This document shows, piece by piece, positions 1 through 9,789 of a stretch of DNA of 64,000 nucleotides; position 1 is the first letter of the stretch, and the number at the start of each line of letters is the position of its first letter. The DNA comes from Stomorhina lunata (taxonomy: Eukaryota > Arthropoda > Insecta > Diptera > Rhiniidae). The DNA is taken from assembly GCA_933228675.1 (NCBI GenBank), contig OW121744.1, positions 102,283,622 to 102,347,621 on the forward strand, in the 5' to 3' direction. The notes below the pieces were generated by a model that ran no database searches, was not told where the DNA came from, and worked only from the letters and a program-made list of their open reading frames with translations. Made by a program: the position numbers and the translations under genes.

Positions 1-431
1 ATCAAAGAAATTTGAAAAGGAAAATCCACAAAAAAAAAAGAGAGGAAACAAGATCCAAGCAGCAACATTCCAGATACAAATTCATAATTCACTCAAACTA
101 CAACAACTACAACAACTTCACCAATTCAATACACAGAAGGAAGGCAAGTTCATCCAAAAATACAACAAAGTCAAGTCCTACAACAACTACAACAACATCA
201 CCAATTCAATACACAGAAGGAAGGCAAGTTCATCCAAAAATACAACAAAGTCAAGTCCTACAACAACATCACCAATGTAAGTCTGATAAGTTTAGTTAAG
301 ATAGTAATTATAAATTAATCATTATAAAAAGAAAAAAAAAAGGGGGAAAATTATAATAAAATTTTTCGGAACCTCCAGACCTGATAAATTAATATTTAAA
401 ATTTTTCTTACACGAAGCTTTTTTTTACAAA
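1..431 (+). other. Errantivirus 5' leader with an 80-bp tandem duplication
   Basis: This is the untranslated leader upstream of gag. Bases 101-180 and 181-260 are near-identical 80-bp direct repeats starting CAACAACTACAACAAC, followed by a short third partial copy. A consensus splice donor lies at 277-282. A 95-codon open frame (12-299) crosses the repeat but has low-complexity composition and is judged non-coding. Confidence 0.75.
277..282 (+). other. Candidate splice donor for the subgenomic env mRNA
   Basis: The sequence AAT|GTAAGT is a perfect donor upstream of the gag ATG. Joined to the acceptor at 4936-4938 it would remove gag and pol and leave env as the first ORF, which is how gypsy makes its env message. 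The pairing is inferred. Confidence 0.5.
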
Positions 432-1532
432 ATGGCAAACCCCCCACAAATTCAAATAGACCCTATTAAATATTTAAATAGCCTCCCCTTATTTAACGGT
501 AACATTAATGACTTGCATACATTTACAAAATTAATAGACAGAGTACACCCAATTCTCGCATCTTACGATGAATTATCACAACTATTATTTTCCGATATAA
601 TAAAAAGTAGGATAGTCGGACAAGCAAAGGAAATAATAGAGATAAATACCCAAGTCCAATCATGGGCTGATATAAAAAACACTTTATATAATAATTTTGG
701 CGAAAGAAAAAGTAGTGAACAACTCTTCGACGAATTAAGGGCCGTGAGTTTTCAAACCAATGCTGTTGACTTTTATAATGACATAAAACATATATTGAGA
801 CGACTAAATAACAAAATGACAGCTGTGGTAGGAGAAGGTGAAGCAGCCAATCAAGTTGCTATTAACAACCAAAGGACAGCACTTCATGTTTTTAAAAATA
901 AAATGCCAGAACCTATGAAGACAATTCTGTCATGCCGAAATCCTTCATCATTAGAAAGCGCTATGGACATACTATACGAAAACCAATACGATAAAATAGG
1001 GAAAGACGGTCGCTTTCACCCAGGACGTGAAAAACAAACTTACAACTATAAAAAAAATAGAAATGAATCATCTTCAAACTTTCATAAAGGACGAAACTAC
1101 CAAAGGACACAACACCAACAACAGAAACAACATCAAAATTTTTACAGAACCAATTCAAACGGACTTAGATGGCAAAATAACCCGGAACAACACCAACAAA
1201 ACTTTTATAGAAATAATACACATGAACCTAGATGGCGAAACAACCAAGAACAGCATCAACAAAATCTTAATAGAACTAATACACAAGAACAGCACCAACA
1301 AAATTTTTATAGAAATAATACACATGAACAGCACCAACAAAATCTTTATAGAAATAATACACCTAGATGGCGGAATAATACAGAACAATACCAACAAAAT
1401 GCTTATGGTAACAATGCTGACGAACGCAGACTGAGAAACAACCATAATTACCAACAACGACCGGAACCGATGGAAATCAATAACGCAGAAAATTTTCAAC
1501 AAGAAGCCTCTACGGGGAATTACCACATATAA
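432..1532 (+). CDS. gag: Errantivirus Gag polyprotein
   Basis: A 366-residue structural protein that would form the capsid shell around the element RNA in the cytoplasm. Residues 1-190 look like a globular capsid region typical of gypsy-group Gag. Residues ~215-345 are very rich in Asn, Gln and Arg, with imperfect repeats of about 15 residues (QEQHQQNFYRNNTHE type), probably the basic RNA-binding part. No CCHC zinc knuckle is seen, as is usual for errantiviruses. The ATG at 432 is the first start after the leader and gives a frame open up to the pol overlap. The last 49 bases overlap the pol frame and contain a slippery heptamer. Confidence 0.92.
   Translation: MANPPQIQIDPIKYLNSLPLFNGNINDLHTFTKLIDRVHPILASYDELSQLLFSDIIKSRIVGQAKEIIEINTQVQSWADIKNTLYNNFGERKSSEQLFDELRAVSFQTNAVDFYNDIKHILRRLNNKMTAVVGEGEAANQVAINNQRTALHVFKNKMPEPMKTILSCRNPSSLESAMDILYENQYDKIGKDGRFHPGREKQTYNYKKNRNESSSNFHKGRNYQRTQHQQQKQHQNFYRTNSNGLRWQNNPEQHQQNFYRNNTHEPRWRNNQEQHQQNLNRTNTQEQHQQNFYRNNTHEQHQQNLYRNNTPRWRNNTEQYQQNAYGNNADERRLRNNHNYQQRPEPMEINNAENFQQEASTGNYHI
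1490..1496 (+). other. Candidate -1 ribosomal frameshift site between gag and pol
   Basis: The bases are AAATTTT, read in the gag frame as A_AAT_TTT, which fits the X_XXY_YYZ slippery pattern. The pol frame is open from 1484 (stop TAA at 1481-1483) and gag stops at 1530-1532, so slippage must occur in this 49-base overlap. It is the only good heptamer I see there. Slippage would join gag directly to the protease region. No downstream pseudoknot was verified. Confidence 0.7.
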
Positions 1533-4500
1533 CAATACAAACAAAATTAGGTTTCCTTAGATTTGTTATTGATACAGGAGCAACACATTCAATAATAAAC
1601 CCAGGAATTTGTCACCCAAAATGGAAAATAGATTCTCAACCCACTAACTTAAAAACAGTCCAACACATAATAGAAGTAAAAGAAAAAGTATCGGTACCAC
1701 TCTTTAAAGAATTAGGCAACACCGAAACCAAAATAGAATTTTTAGTCTGTAAATTCCATGAAAAATATGACGGTCTAATAGGAAATAATATTTTGAGGAA
1801 ATTAAATGCAATAGTGAACTATAAAGAAAATATATTAGAAATAGAGAACAAAAAGATAACAATTCAATATACCCTTGAAAACATAGAATACTTCTTTCAG
1901 ACAGGCGGTACCTATAACATAAAACTGAACATTGATAAGAAAAGTGGTTTAGTACATATACCTAGAACTATAACGAATAATCAAAATGTGGAAATAATGG
2001 AAGGAATATATGAAGCAGAAAACTATAAAATTAATGCTTGTGTAAAAGTAAGTGGAAATACTTCAAAAAAGGTAGAATTCGACACACAAAAAACTAACGA
2101 AGTGACAAACAATGATTTTTGCATATATGAAATCGACAATGAAGTTCCTAAGATTCCTATTTTGGAGCAAATACGAACTACTCATCTAAATAGAGAAGAA
2201 AAAGAAAAACTTCTACAAATTATAAAAAGATTTAAGAAGATATTTTATTCAGAGAACACCGACCTAACATTTACGAACTCAATCAAACATGAAATCAGAA
2301 CAATAAACAATATTCCTATTGCTACCAAAACTTACAGATACCCATATATACATAAAGCAGAAGTGAGTAAACAAATCAAAGAAATGTTAGATAGCGGGAT
2401 AATAAGACCAAGTCATTCACCATATTCTGCACCGGTTTGGATTGTGCCAAAAAAATTGGACGCTAGCGGTACAAAGAAATGGAGAATGGTTGTAGATTAC
2501 CGTAAATTGAATGAAGTCACCATTGACGATAAATATCCGATCCCCAATATTGACGAGATATTAGAGAAACTAGGAAGGTGTCAATACTTCACTACCCTTG
2601 ATCTCGCAAAAGGATTTCACCAAATAGAAATAAATGAAAAAGATATTCCGAAAACCGCATTTAGCGTGGAAGGCGGTCATTACGAGTTTCTTCGTATGCC
2701 GTTCGGACTTAAAACAGCACCAGCCACTTTCCAAAGATTGATGAATAATGTTCTAGGAGATTTTATCAATAAAATCTGTCTCGTTTACCTTGATGATATT
2801 ATAATATTTTCAACCTCACTTCAAGAGCATTTAGAATCCCTTGTAAAGGTATTCAATCGTTTAAAGGAAGTAAATTTAAAAGTTCAACTCGACAAGAGCG
2901 AATTTTTGAAACGAGAAACTAAATTTTTAGGACACGTAGTGACTGATTTAGGTATAAAACCAAACCCAGATAAAATTACCTGTGTTCAAAAGTTTCCATT
3001 GCCAACAACACAAAAACAAATTAAACAGTTTTTAGGCCTCGCAGGGTACTACAGAAAATTCATTAAAGATTATTCCAGAATTGCAAAACCTATGACAAAA
3101 TACCTGAAAAAGGAAGCTAGAATTAATACTAACGACCTGGAATACAAACAAAGTTTTGAAACTTTAAAGAAATTATTAGTAAACTCTCCTATACTGGCCT
3201 ATCCAGATTTTGAGAAAACATTTATACTTCAGACGGACGCAAGTAACTTTGCAATTGGAGCAGTACTTTCTCAAGATGGACATCCCATCTGTTATGCGAG
3301 TCGAACACTGAACGATCATGAACAAAATTATAGTACGATAGAAAAAGAATTATTGGCAATTGTGTGGGCTACACAACATCTGCGACCATATCTTTTTGGT
3401 AGAAGATTCATAATCGAAACCGACCATAGACCTCTAACATGGCTTTTTTCCATAAAAGAACCAAATTCTAAGTTAATACGATGGAGACTCCGATTACAAG
3501 AATACGACTACGAAATAAAATACAAAAAAGGTACGTTAAATGGAAATGCAGATGCTTTGTCAAGGATAGAAGTAAATATTAACCAAAATGTTCCAACAGA
3601 AAATAACTCAAATGACCAAGAAATTCGTCAAAATGAAACAACGAGAAATAGCATTTTAGAAACTCTCAACCCTTTGAACTTTTATCGACAACAGATAATC
3701 CTTAATAAAACCACATCGGGTTCACTACGAATAAAGAATGAGAATATTTTTAGGTATAAAAGGAAAACTATTACGGCTAAAACATTCGACGAGCCAACCA
3801 TTATTATGATTATAAAAAACCATTTTGATCCAACTAAAATTAATGCCATCTTTTGTCAGGACGAAACAATAATTAATAGCTTTAGAGAAGTATTAACAAA
3901 GTTCTTCACTGAAAGCGGACTCAGAATCCTAAGATGTAAAACGGTACTAGAAGATGTTATAGATGAAAATAAATTAACTGATAAAATTGAAAAAGAGCAC
4001 AAAAGAAATAACCACAGAGGAATAAACGAAAATTTTGCTGAACTAAAAACATTAATCTACCATCCTGAATTAAAAACAAGAATAACTCAATTCATCAATA
4101 ACTGCGATATTTGCAATAAAGAAAAATACGATAGACGCCCAGTCAAACAAGAATATAAAATTACCGAAACTCCTGAGAAACCTGGAGACGTAATTCACAT
4201 AGACGTCTTCTACAGCCTAGAAAAAACTCTTTTCCTGACATTTATAGATAAATTCAGTAAATACGCTCAAGCAATAAAAATTAGAAATAGATCATGGATA
4301 GAATTTAAGTTAGCCTTAACACAGTATTTATCTACAGTCGGAAACATTAAAAAAATTATAGTAGACAATGAACTAGGATTTAAAGCACTACCTCTTATGG
4401 AATTTCTTAGGGAACAAGAAATAGAAATACACTACACTTCAAATAATAACCACACATCAAACGCGGATGTGGAGAGATTACACAATACGATCAATGAACA

Positions 4501-4924
4501 TATTAGAATATTGAAACATGATCCCAATAAAGATATAGAGAACACAGAAGAGAAAATTTACAAAATAATAATGTTTTATAATAACACAATTCATTCCTCA
4601 ACTAAAAGAAAACCTATCGATTTTAGAAATGGCACTTTAGGTACAAATGACTTTCCTTTAATTAGAGATCTTATAGCGAAAAATAAAGAAAGAATTATTA
4701 ATAAACTCAACAAAACACGCGAAAACGTAGATATTCAGACAGGTCCTATCTACTTGAGAGACGAACGAGGAGGTAAAAATCATTCCAAGTTTCGAAAATT
4801 AATTGTTAGTAAATTAGATAACGAACATGTTATAACAGATCGAAGACACAAATACTACAAATCACATATTAAGAGAAAGAAAAAATTCCAGAATCCAATT
4901 AACGTAACATCTCAAAACTCTTAA
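1496..4924 (+). CDS. pol: Errantivirus Pol polyprotein (protease, reverse transcriptase, RNase H, integrase)
   Basis: About 1140 residues with no ATG start; expected to be made as a Gag-Pol fusion by -1 frameshifting. Domains in order: aspartic protease with IDTGATHS (Asp codon at 1571). Reverse transcriptase with WRMVVDYRKLNEV, TLDLAKGFHQI and the catalytic YLDD at 2786-2797. RNase H with QTDASN (about 3230) and ETDHRPLTWL (about 3420). Integrase with an HHCC zinc finger (HKRNNH and CDIC, about 3995-4115) and a DDE core of Asp 4202, Asp 4364 and Glu 4472, a D-D(35)E spacing. A GPIYLRD motif near 4744 fits the gypsy integrase C-terminus. All catalytic residues are present. The stop lies 14 bases before the env ATG. 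Confidence 0.95.
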   Translation, partial: STRSLYGELPHITIQTKLGFLRFVIDTGATHSIINPGICHPKWKIDSQPTNLKTVQHIIEVKEKVSVPLFKELGNTETKIEFLVCKFHEKYDGLIGNNILRKLNAIVNYKENILEIENKKITIQYTLENIEYFFQTGGTYNIKLNIDKKSGLVHIPRTITNNQNVEIMEGIYEAENYKINACVKVSGNTSKKVEFDTQKTNEVTNNDFCIYEIDNEVPKIPILEQIRTTHLNREEKEKLLQIIKRFKKIFYSENTDLTFTNSIKHEIRTINNIPIATKTYRYPYIHKAEVSKQIKEMLDSGIIRPSHSPYSAPVWIVPKKLDASGTKKWRMVVDYRKLNEVTIDDKYPIPNIDEILEKLGRCQYFTTLDLAKGFHQIEINEKDIPKTAFSVEGGHYEFLRMPFGLKTAPATFQRLMNNVLGDFINKICLVYLDDIIIFSTSLQEHLESLVKVFNRLKEVNLKVQLDKSEFLKRETKFLGHVVTDLGIKPNPDKITCVQKFPLPTTQKQIKQFLGLAGYYRKFIKDYSRIAKPMTKYLKKEARINTNDLEYKQSFETLKKLLVNSPILAYPDFEKTFILQTDASNFAIGAVLSQDGHPICYASRTLNDHEQNYSTIEKELLAIVWATQHLRPYLFGRRFIIETDHRPLTWLFSIKEPNSKLIRWRLRLQEYDYEIKYKKGTLNGNADALSRIEVNINQNVPTENNSNDQEIRQNETTRNSILETLNPLNFYRQQIILNKTTSGSLRIKNENIFRYKRKTITAKTFDEPTIIMIIKNHFDPTKINAIFCQDETIINSFREVLTKFFTESGLRILRCKTVLEDVIDENKLTDKIEKEHKRNNHRGINENFAELKTLIYHPELKTRITQFINNCDICNKEKYDRRPVKQEYKITETPEKPGDVIHIDVFYSLEKTLFLTFIDKFSKYAQAIKIRNRSWIEFKLALTQYLSTVGNIKKIIVDNELGFKALPLMEFLREQEIEIHYTSNNNHTSNADVERLHNTINEHIRILKHDPNKDIENTEEKIYKIIMFYNNTIHSSTKRKPIDFRNGTLGTNDFPLIRDLIAKNKERIINKLNKTRENVDIQTGPIYLRDERGGKNHSKFRKLIVSKLDNEHVITDRRHKYYKSHIKRKKKFQNPINVTSQNS

Positions 4925-4935
4925 CATTCTAATTT

Positions 4936-4938
4936 CAG
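4936..4938 (+). other. Splice acceptor just before env
   Basis: AATTTCAG directly precedes the env ATG at 4939, preceded by a plausible branch region (TAACATTCTAAT). The position fits the spliced env message known for gypsy. Confidence 0.6.
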
Positions 4939-6492
4939 ATGAATTTACCTCGAGCAATATTACTAACCATACTATTACCAGAGATAATATTATCTCAAGG
5001 GCTATATATACAAAGATTAACAGACAACAAAGGATACATTCCAATAAAAGAAAATGACATAAAACTAATCGACCACTACGATAGAATCCTACATCAAATA
5101 AACTTAACCGATTATCATCACTCAATTGAAATAATAGGAAAAAATATAAATTTATTAAATGTAACTATATCAGATGTGAAACCAATATTAAATACAATAG
5201 AACATAATTACATTTTACTCAAAGCAAAAGTAAATAATTTATCACCCCACTTCAGGAACAAACGCGGTCTCATTAATGTACTGGGAAAAGGAGTGAAATT
5301 CATAACCGGTAATATGGATAGTGAGGACGAAATGGAAATTAAAAATGCTATTGACATTCTCAAAACAAACCAAAACGAACAATCATTAAAAACAAATTCA
5401 CTTATTCAAATAAGCAACACACTTTCATCACAAATTAAAAATATCACTACACACATTAATACACAACAAACTACGATAACAAAACACATTAATAAATTTA
5501 GAGACGAAATTCAAAATAAAATTCAGAGTTTAGAAGACGAAATGCTTTTTCTGAGACATGTATACCAAATAGATAACGACATTACTCTTCTGAGAAATCA
5601 CGTAGACGATATTGGACAAACTATATTTACAGGTAAACTAGGTATTATTCCTATAGATATCCTAGACGATAAGGAAATAAAACTTATTGACGACTACGAA
5701 ACATACACTAATATCAAGATTGGAGTCACATATTCTAATGAAAATATTCTGATAATGTTATCTATTCCAAAGTATTCCCCTAAATTATTTTCTCAAATAT
5801 TATTCGAGCCAATCCCAAATAGAAATAACAAGTCTCTACATCTGACAAACACTAGAATTTTAATTGACGAACTAGATAATTTATATCACGCAAACCTAAG
5901 TTCCAAACACATTAAAACCCTCGAACCATTCAAGGACCACTGTATCGAAAACATTATAAAAAACAAAACCCCCGAATGCAACTTCAAAAATTTTGATTAT
6001 AACGAAATAAAAGAAATAAAGCAAGGTTTCCTTTTATTTAAAAATTATTATGGATTTGTTACACATGATTGCATTCGTGAAACAGATGAAAAATTATCAG
6101 GTACTTTTATATTAAAATTTCAAAATTGTAAAATATGTGCAGAAAATAAAACATATTATAATAATGAAATAAACTTTAAGGAAAATATTATTTTGTATAA
6201 TTTAATAACTGAAATAAACGAAAACAAAACATATCTTGATGTAAAAATTGAAGATTTATATTTAAAACAAATAAGTTACGAAAACAATCTTGAAGAACTA
6301 CATATTGATAACAAAAGAAATAAAATTGTAAACATAACTAGTAATACAATAAATCTCACTATATTTGTTATTATTATCATTATTATCGTTGCATTAATAT
6401 ATAGAAAGAAAAATAATATATACCATATTTCGTCGGAGCCTCAATCTAACGGAGGGGGAGTTACGATAACCCCTAATAAAATAATTATTTAA
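4939..6492 (+). CDS. env: Errantivirus Env glycoprotein, complete ORF
   Basis: A 517-residue type I membrane protein. A hydrophobic signal peptide covers residues 1 to about 20. A basic furin-type site RNKR lies at residues 106-109, followed by a Gly-rich hydrophobic stretch starting GLINVLGKG that resembles the fusion peptide of insect errantivirus and baculovirus F-type proteins. Residues ~130-200 are probably coiled coil. There are several N-glycosylation sequons (NLT, NVT, NIT, NKT). A transmembrane segment rich in Ile/Val lies at about 473-491, followed by a short tail with RKK. The reading frame ends inside the 3' LTR, so its last codons overlap it. No frameshift or internal stop is seen, which is unusual because env is often the first part to decay. 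Confidence 0.93.
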   Translation: MNLPRAILLTILLPEIILSQGLYIQRLTDNKGYIPIKENDIKLIDHYDRILHQINLTDYHHSIEIIGKNINLLNVTISDVKPILNTIEHNYILLKAKVNNLSPHFRNKRGLINVLGKGVKFITGNMDSEDEMEIKNAIDILKTNQNEQSLKTNSLIQISNTLSSQIKNITTHINTQQTTITKHINKFRDEIQNKIQSLEDEMLFLRHVYQIDNDITLLRNHVDDIGQTIFTGKLGIIPIDILDDKEIKLIDDYETYTNIKIGVTYSNENILIMLSIPKYSPKLFSQILFEPIPNRNNKSLHLTNTRILIDELDNLYHANLSSKHIKTLEPFKDHCIENIIKNKTPECNFKNFDYNEIKEIKQGFLLFKNYYGFVTHDCIRETDEKLSGTFILKFQNCKICAENKTYYNNEINFKENIILYNLITEINENKTYLDVKIEDLYLKQISYENNLEELHIDNKRNKIVNITSNTINLTIFVIIIIIIVALIYRKKNNIYHISSEPQSNGGGVTITPNKIII

Positions 6493-6976
6493 TCTTATTT
6501 TAAATGGTTTTTGTAATTTCCTTTGTAATTTAATACTTCTAGCGCCCAATGTGCGCACATAAAACTTAAAACCATTTTTTATACTTTTACTTTTCCACAA
6601 AAACACCACGTACATATACATACGTACATACATAGTAATTTATGCATTAAAATCTATAATTGGTCTTTTTTAATGTCTTTTGTTTAAGTACGTATGTTTG
6701 CCCACAGAAATATACAAAAACCACTTGAAATCAAATAACCCAAATATAAAATTCCCAAAGAATGCTTACATCGCTTAACACTAAAAACTAATTAAATTCT
6801 TGGGAATCCAAAACAAAACTAAATCAATAGATTATAGAAGTAAGCATTTTTCCATATATTATTTTTGTATTTAATGTTAAGAAATTTTGTAAAAGAAGTC
6901 AGTCTTGATTTGAGATTCAATAAATGAAATTCAGATAAAAACAAAAAGTGTGTTTTTATTTGGACAACATATAACT
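6459..6976 (+). repeat. 3' LTR of the errantivirus (518 bp)
   Basis: It starts AGTTAC after the polypurine tract at 6451-6458 and ends ACATATAACT, so its termini form the short inverted repeat AGTTA/TAACT. A polyadenylation signal AATAAA lies at 6919-6924. The sequence immediately after is TATA (6977-6980), the presumed target-site duplication. The boundaries come from these signals only, because the partner LTR is outside the window. Confidence 0.8.
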
Positions 6977-6980
6977 TATA

Positions 6981-7444
6981 GTCTGTTCATAGTGAATGAC
7001 CTCATAACATTTTCTGTTATATAATTTTAAAACTATATCTGTCGATTCTTTATAAACGAATTCAAAGTTTAAAATTTGTTTAAACATTTTTCAAAGTTAA
7101 TTAAATAAAAAAAAGCTTTTTGACAAAATAATTTATGTAAAAGTTTTTTAAACAATTTATAATCTATTTAAAAAAAATCTATAAACAATTTGTGCTTAAT
7201 TGTAACAGGTTAACAGAAATTTGGAAATATAAAATGTATCACTCAAAAAGATTTTATTCAAAAACTTAATTTTTTTGATGATTATAAAAAATAAAATATT
7301 CGTACAAAAATATATACAAAATCATTATAATATGATACCCTACATCATTATACCGCTTGATCAAAATCGGTTTCTTAGTTCAGGTGATTGCATTTAATAA
7401 AAGTGATCACCCGAAAACAATTTAAACTTCAATAAAATAAATCT
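6981..7444. other. AT-rich intergenic DNA, no gene seen
   Basis: No convincing ORF. It holds one copy of a recurrent motif, here CAGGTTAACAGAAATTTGG near 7206, that reappears as AATGGGTTAACAGAAATT between 11.5 and 18.6 kb. Confidence 0.6.
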
Positions 7445-9075
7445 TTTGGAAAACTGGACTATATAAAGATCAACGATTGAAAATTGGACTGTATAAAGAT
7501 CTACAATTCAAAATTGGACCGCATAAAGGTCCACGATTAAAAATTGGACTGTATAAAGATCTACGATTGAAATTGGACTATATAAAGATCAACGATTTTA
7601 AATTGGACTATATAAAGATCTACGATTGAAAATTGGACAATGTAAAGAAATGCGATTGAAAATTGGACTATATAAAAATCTACGATAGAAAAATTTACTA
7701 TATAAATAAAGATCTACGATTGAAAATGTGACTATATAAAGATTTACGATTAAAAATTGGACTTTTAAAAAATTTTGATTAAAAATTGGACAATATAAAG
7801 ATCTACGATTGAAAATTAAACTATATAAAGATCTACAATTTAAAATTGGACTGCATAAAGATCTACTATTGAAAATTGGACTATATAAAAATCTACGATT
7901 GAAAATTGGACTATATAAAGATCTACGATTGAAAATTGGACTATATAAAGATCTACGATTGAAAATTGTACAATATAAAGATCTAGGATTGAAAAATGGA
8001 CTATATATAGATCGAAAATTGGACTATATAAAAATCTACAATTGAAAATTGGACTATATAGAGATCTACGATTAAAAATTGGACTGTATAAAGATCTCAA
8101 ATAGAAAATTGGACTATATAAAGATCTAAGATTGAAAATTGGACTATATAAAGACCTACGATTGAAAATTGGACTATAAAAAGATCTACGATTGAAAATT
8201 GGACTGTATAAATTTCAGCGATTGAAAATTGGACTATATAAAGATCTGCGATTGAAAATTGGACTGTATAAAGACCCATGATTAAAGATTGGACTATATA
8301 AAGATCTAAAATTGAAAATTGGACTATATAAAAATCTACAATTGAAAATTAGGCTACATAGAGATCTACGATTGAAAATTGGACTGTATAAAGATCTTAA
8401 ATTGAAAATTGGACTATAGAAAGATGTAAGATTGAAAATTGGACTATATAAAAATCTACAATACAAAATTAGACTATATAGAGATCTAAGATTGATAATT
8501 GGACTGTATAAATTTCAGCGATTGAAAATTGGATTATATGAAGATCTAAGGTTGAAAATTGGACTATATAAAGATTTACGAGTAAAAATTGAACTATATA
8601 AATAAAAACAATTGAAAATTGGACTATATAAAGATCTACAATTGAAAATTGGACTATATAAAGATCTACAATTGAAAATTGGACTGTATAAAGATCTACG
8701 ATTGAAAATAGGACTATATAATATCTACGATTGGAAATTGGACTATATAAGGATCTACGACTGAAAATTGGACTATATAAAGATCTAAGGTTGAAAATTG
8801 GACTATATAAAGATCTACGAGTGAAAATTGAACTATATAAATATAAACAATTGAAAATTGGACTATATAAAGATCTACAATTGAAAATTGAACTATATAA
8901 AGATTTACGATTGAAAATAGGACTATATAAAGATCTACGATTGGAAATTGGACTATATAAGGATCTATGACTGAAAATTGGACTATAAAAAGATCTACGA
9001 TTGAAAATTGGACTATATAAAAAACTACGATTGAAATTTGGACTTATAAATTTCTACGATTGAAAATTGAACAGC
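7445..9075. repeat. 30-bp minisatellite, about 54 copies
   Basis: The tandem unit has the core ATTGAAAATTGGACTATATA followed by AAGATCTACG. Early copies (before ~7800) and the last ones are diverged; the middle copies are more uniform. As 30 is a multiple of 3, several copies in a row stay open and spell a decapeptide KIGLYKDLRL on + and a matching one on -. Stops interrupt every frame within about 80 codons and no start context or splice signals are seen, so I treat it as non-coding. Each unit contains a TATATAAA box-like sequence. Confidence 0.95.
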
Positions 9076-9079
9076 ATGG

Positions 9080-9304
9080 ATTGAAAATCTTTAAACCCGT
9101 GTGATCATAAGCTTTAGGCTCTTAGATTATCGGGCGATCTTAGAAGTTGTTGTGACCGCAGTATTATTGGCAATATCCCAGTATCCCGGTATCTTAAGAC
9201 TTCCGAGTCATTATTTTACGAAGAATGACTGCGAATGACATGGGAACGGATCAAAGAAGAATCTTAAAATTCATCTCTTTTAGATCGTAGAATCTTAAGA
9301 ACAG
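9080..9304. other. Intergenic DNA, nothing recognised
   Basis: Somewhat less AT-rich than its surroundings. No ORF or repeat recognised. Confidence 0.4.
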
Positions 9305-9785
9305 TACTAAAGCAATGTAATGAATTCCGCACCCCCATTTACCTAGCGCTCATCGTCTTTAGATAGCTCCTGTTGACCTTCATGGCTTCGGCAGTGTCAA
9401 GAGCAGATACTATGGAGAATTTTAGAAAATCCTAAAATGCCAACGAAAATTCTGAACCTAATTCGGGCAATGCGGATTTTAAATGTCGAGTCCTACACAA
9501 AGGAAAATTTTCAAATCCCTTCGAAGTTACTACTGAAGTTAGGCTAGGATGTATCTTGTCGCATGGCTCTGAATGGTAGACACGGTATTCAGTAGACACC
9601 CTTTAAACAACTCAAAGACTTGGAATATGCAGATGACATATGTCTTCTAAGCCAAAGCTCAGGTCTCCTTCAAGAAAATACTAACGCTATCGCTGTGTAA
9701 TCTAGGGCATTTGGGCTGGAAATCAATATTTCCAAGACAGAGATTGTACCTTTAGGCTTTGGTGCAAAATCCGTCGACAAACATT
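9305..9785 (+). pseudogene. Non-LTR retrotransposon reverse transcriptase fragment, decayed
   Basis: The translation gives broken pieces of a reverse transcriptase palm: a PTKILNLIR-like segment, CRVLHKGKFSNPFEVTT-like text, LEYADDICLLSQS (the YADD catalytic box, about 9625) and a GLEINISKTEIVPLGF thumb segment. Frameshifts and a deletion after the PFEV segment break the frame. It is clearly related to the - strand copy at 15440-17450, which shares long stretches. The family resembles RTE-type LINEs, but the clade is uncertain. Confidence 0.8.
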
Positions 9786-9789
9786 AATG

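Larger units (their letters stand above)
1..6976 (+). mobile_element. Errantivirus (gypsy-type LTR retrotransposon with env), 5' LTR outside window
   Basis: Order leader, gag, pol, env, LTR, all on +. Gag, pol and env are each open with no internal stop, so this looks like a young, possibly active copy. The 3' LTR starts AGTTAC after a GGAGGGGG polypurine tract and ends TAACT. The next four bases are TATA, the usual 4-bp target duplication of errantiviruses. Pol is in the -1 frame relative to gag, and env has a splice acceptor directly before its ATG, as in Drosophila gypsy. The element is cut by the left edge, so the 5' LTR, primer binding site and left target duplication cannot be checked. 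Confidence 0.95.

Noticed and set aside
12..299. 95-codon ORF in the errantivirus leader
   Set aside because: Composition reflects the CAACAACTA repeat; it has no recognisable domain and precedes gag in the untranslated leader.
961..1544. - strand and shifted ORFs over gag
   Set aside because: Shadows of the Asn/Gln-rich repeat in gag.
7809..8970. ORFs of 60-90 codons encoding a KIGLYKDLRL repeat
   Set aside because: They follow from a 30-bp unit lacking stops; all are interrupted within a few units and occur on both strands.
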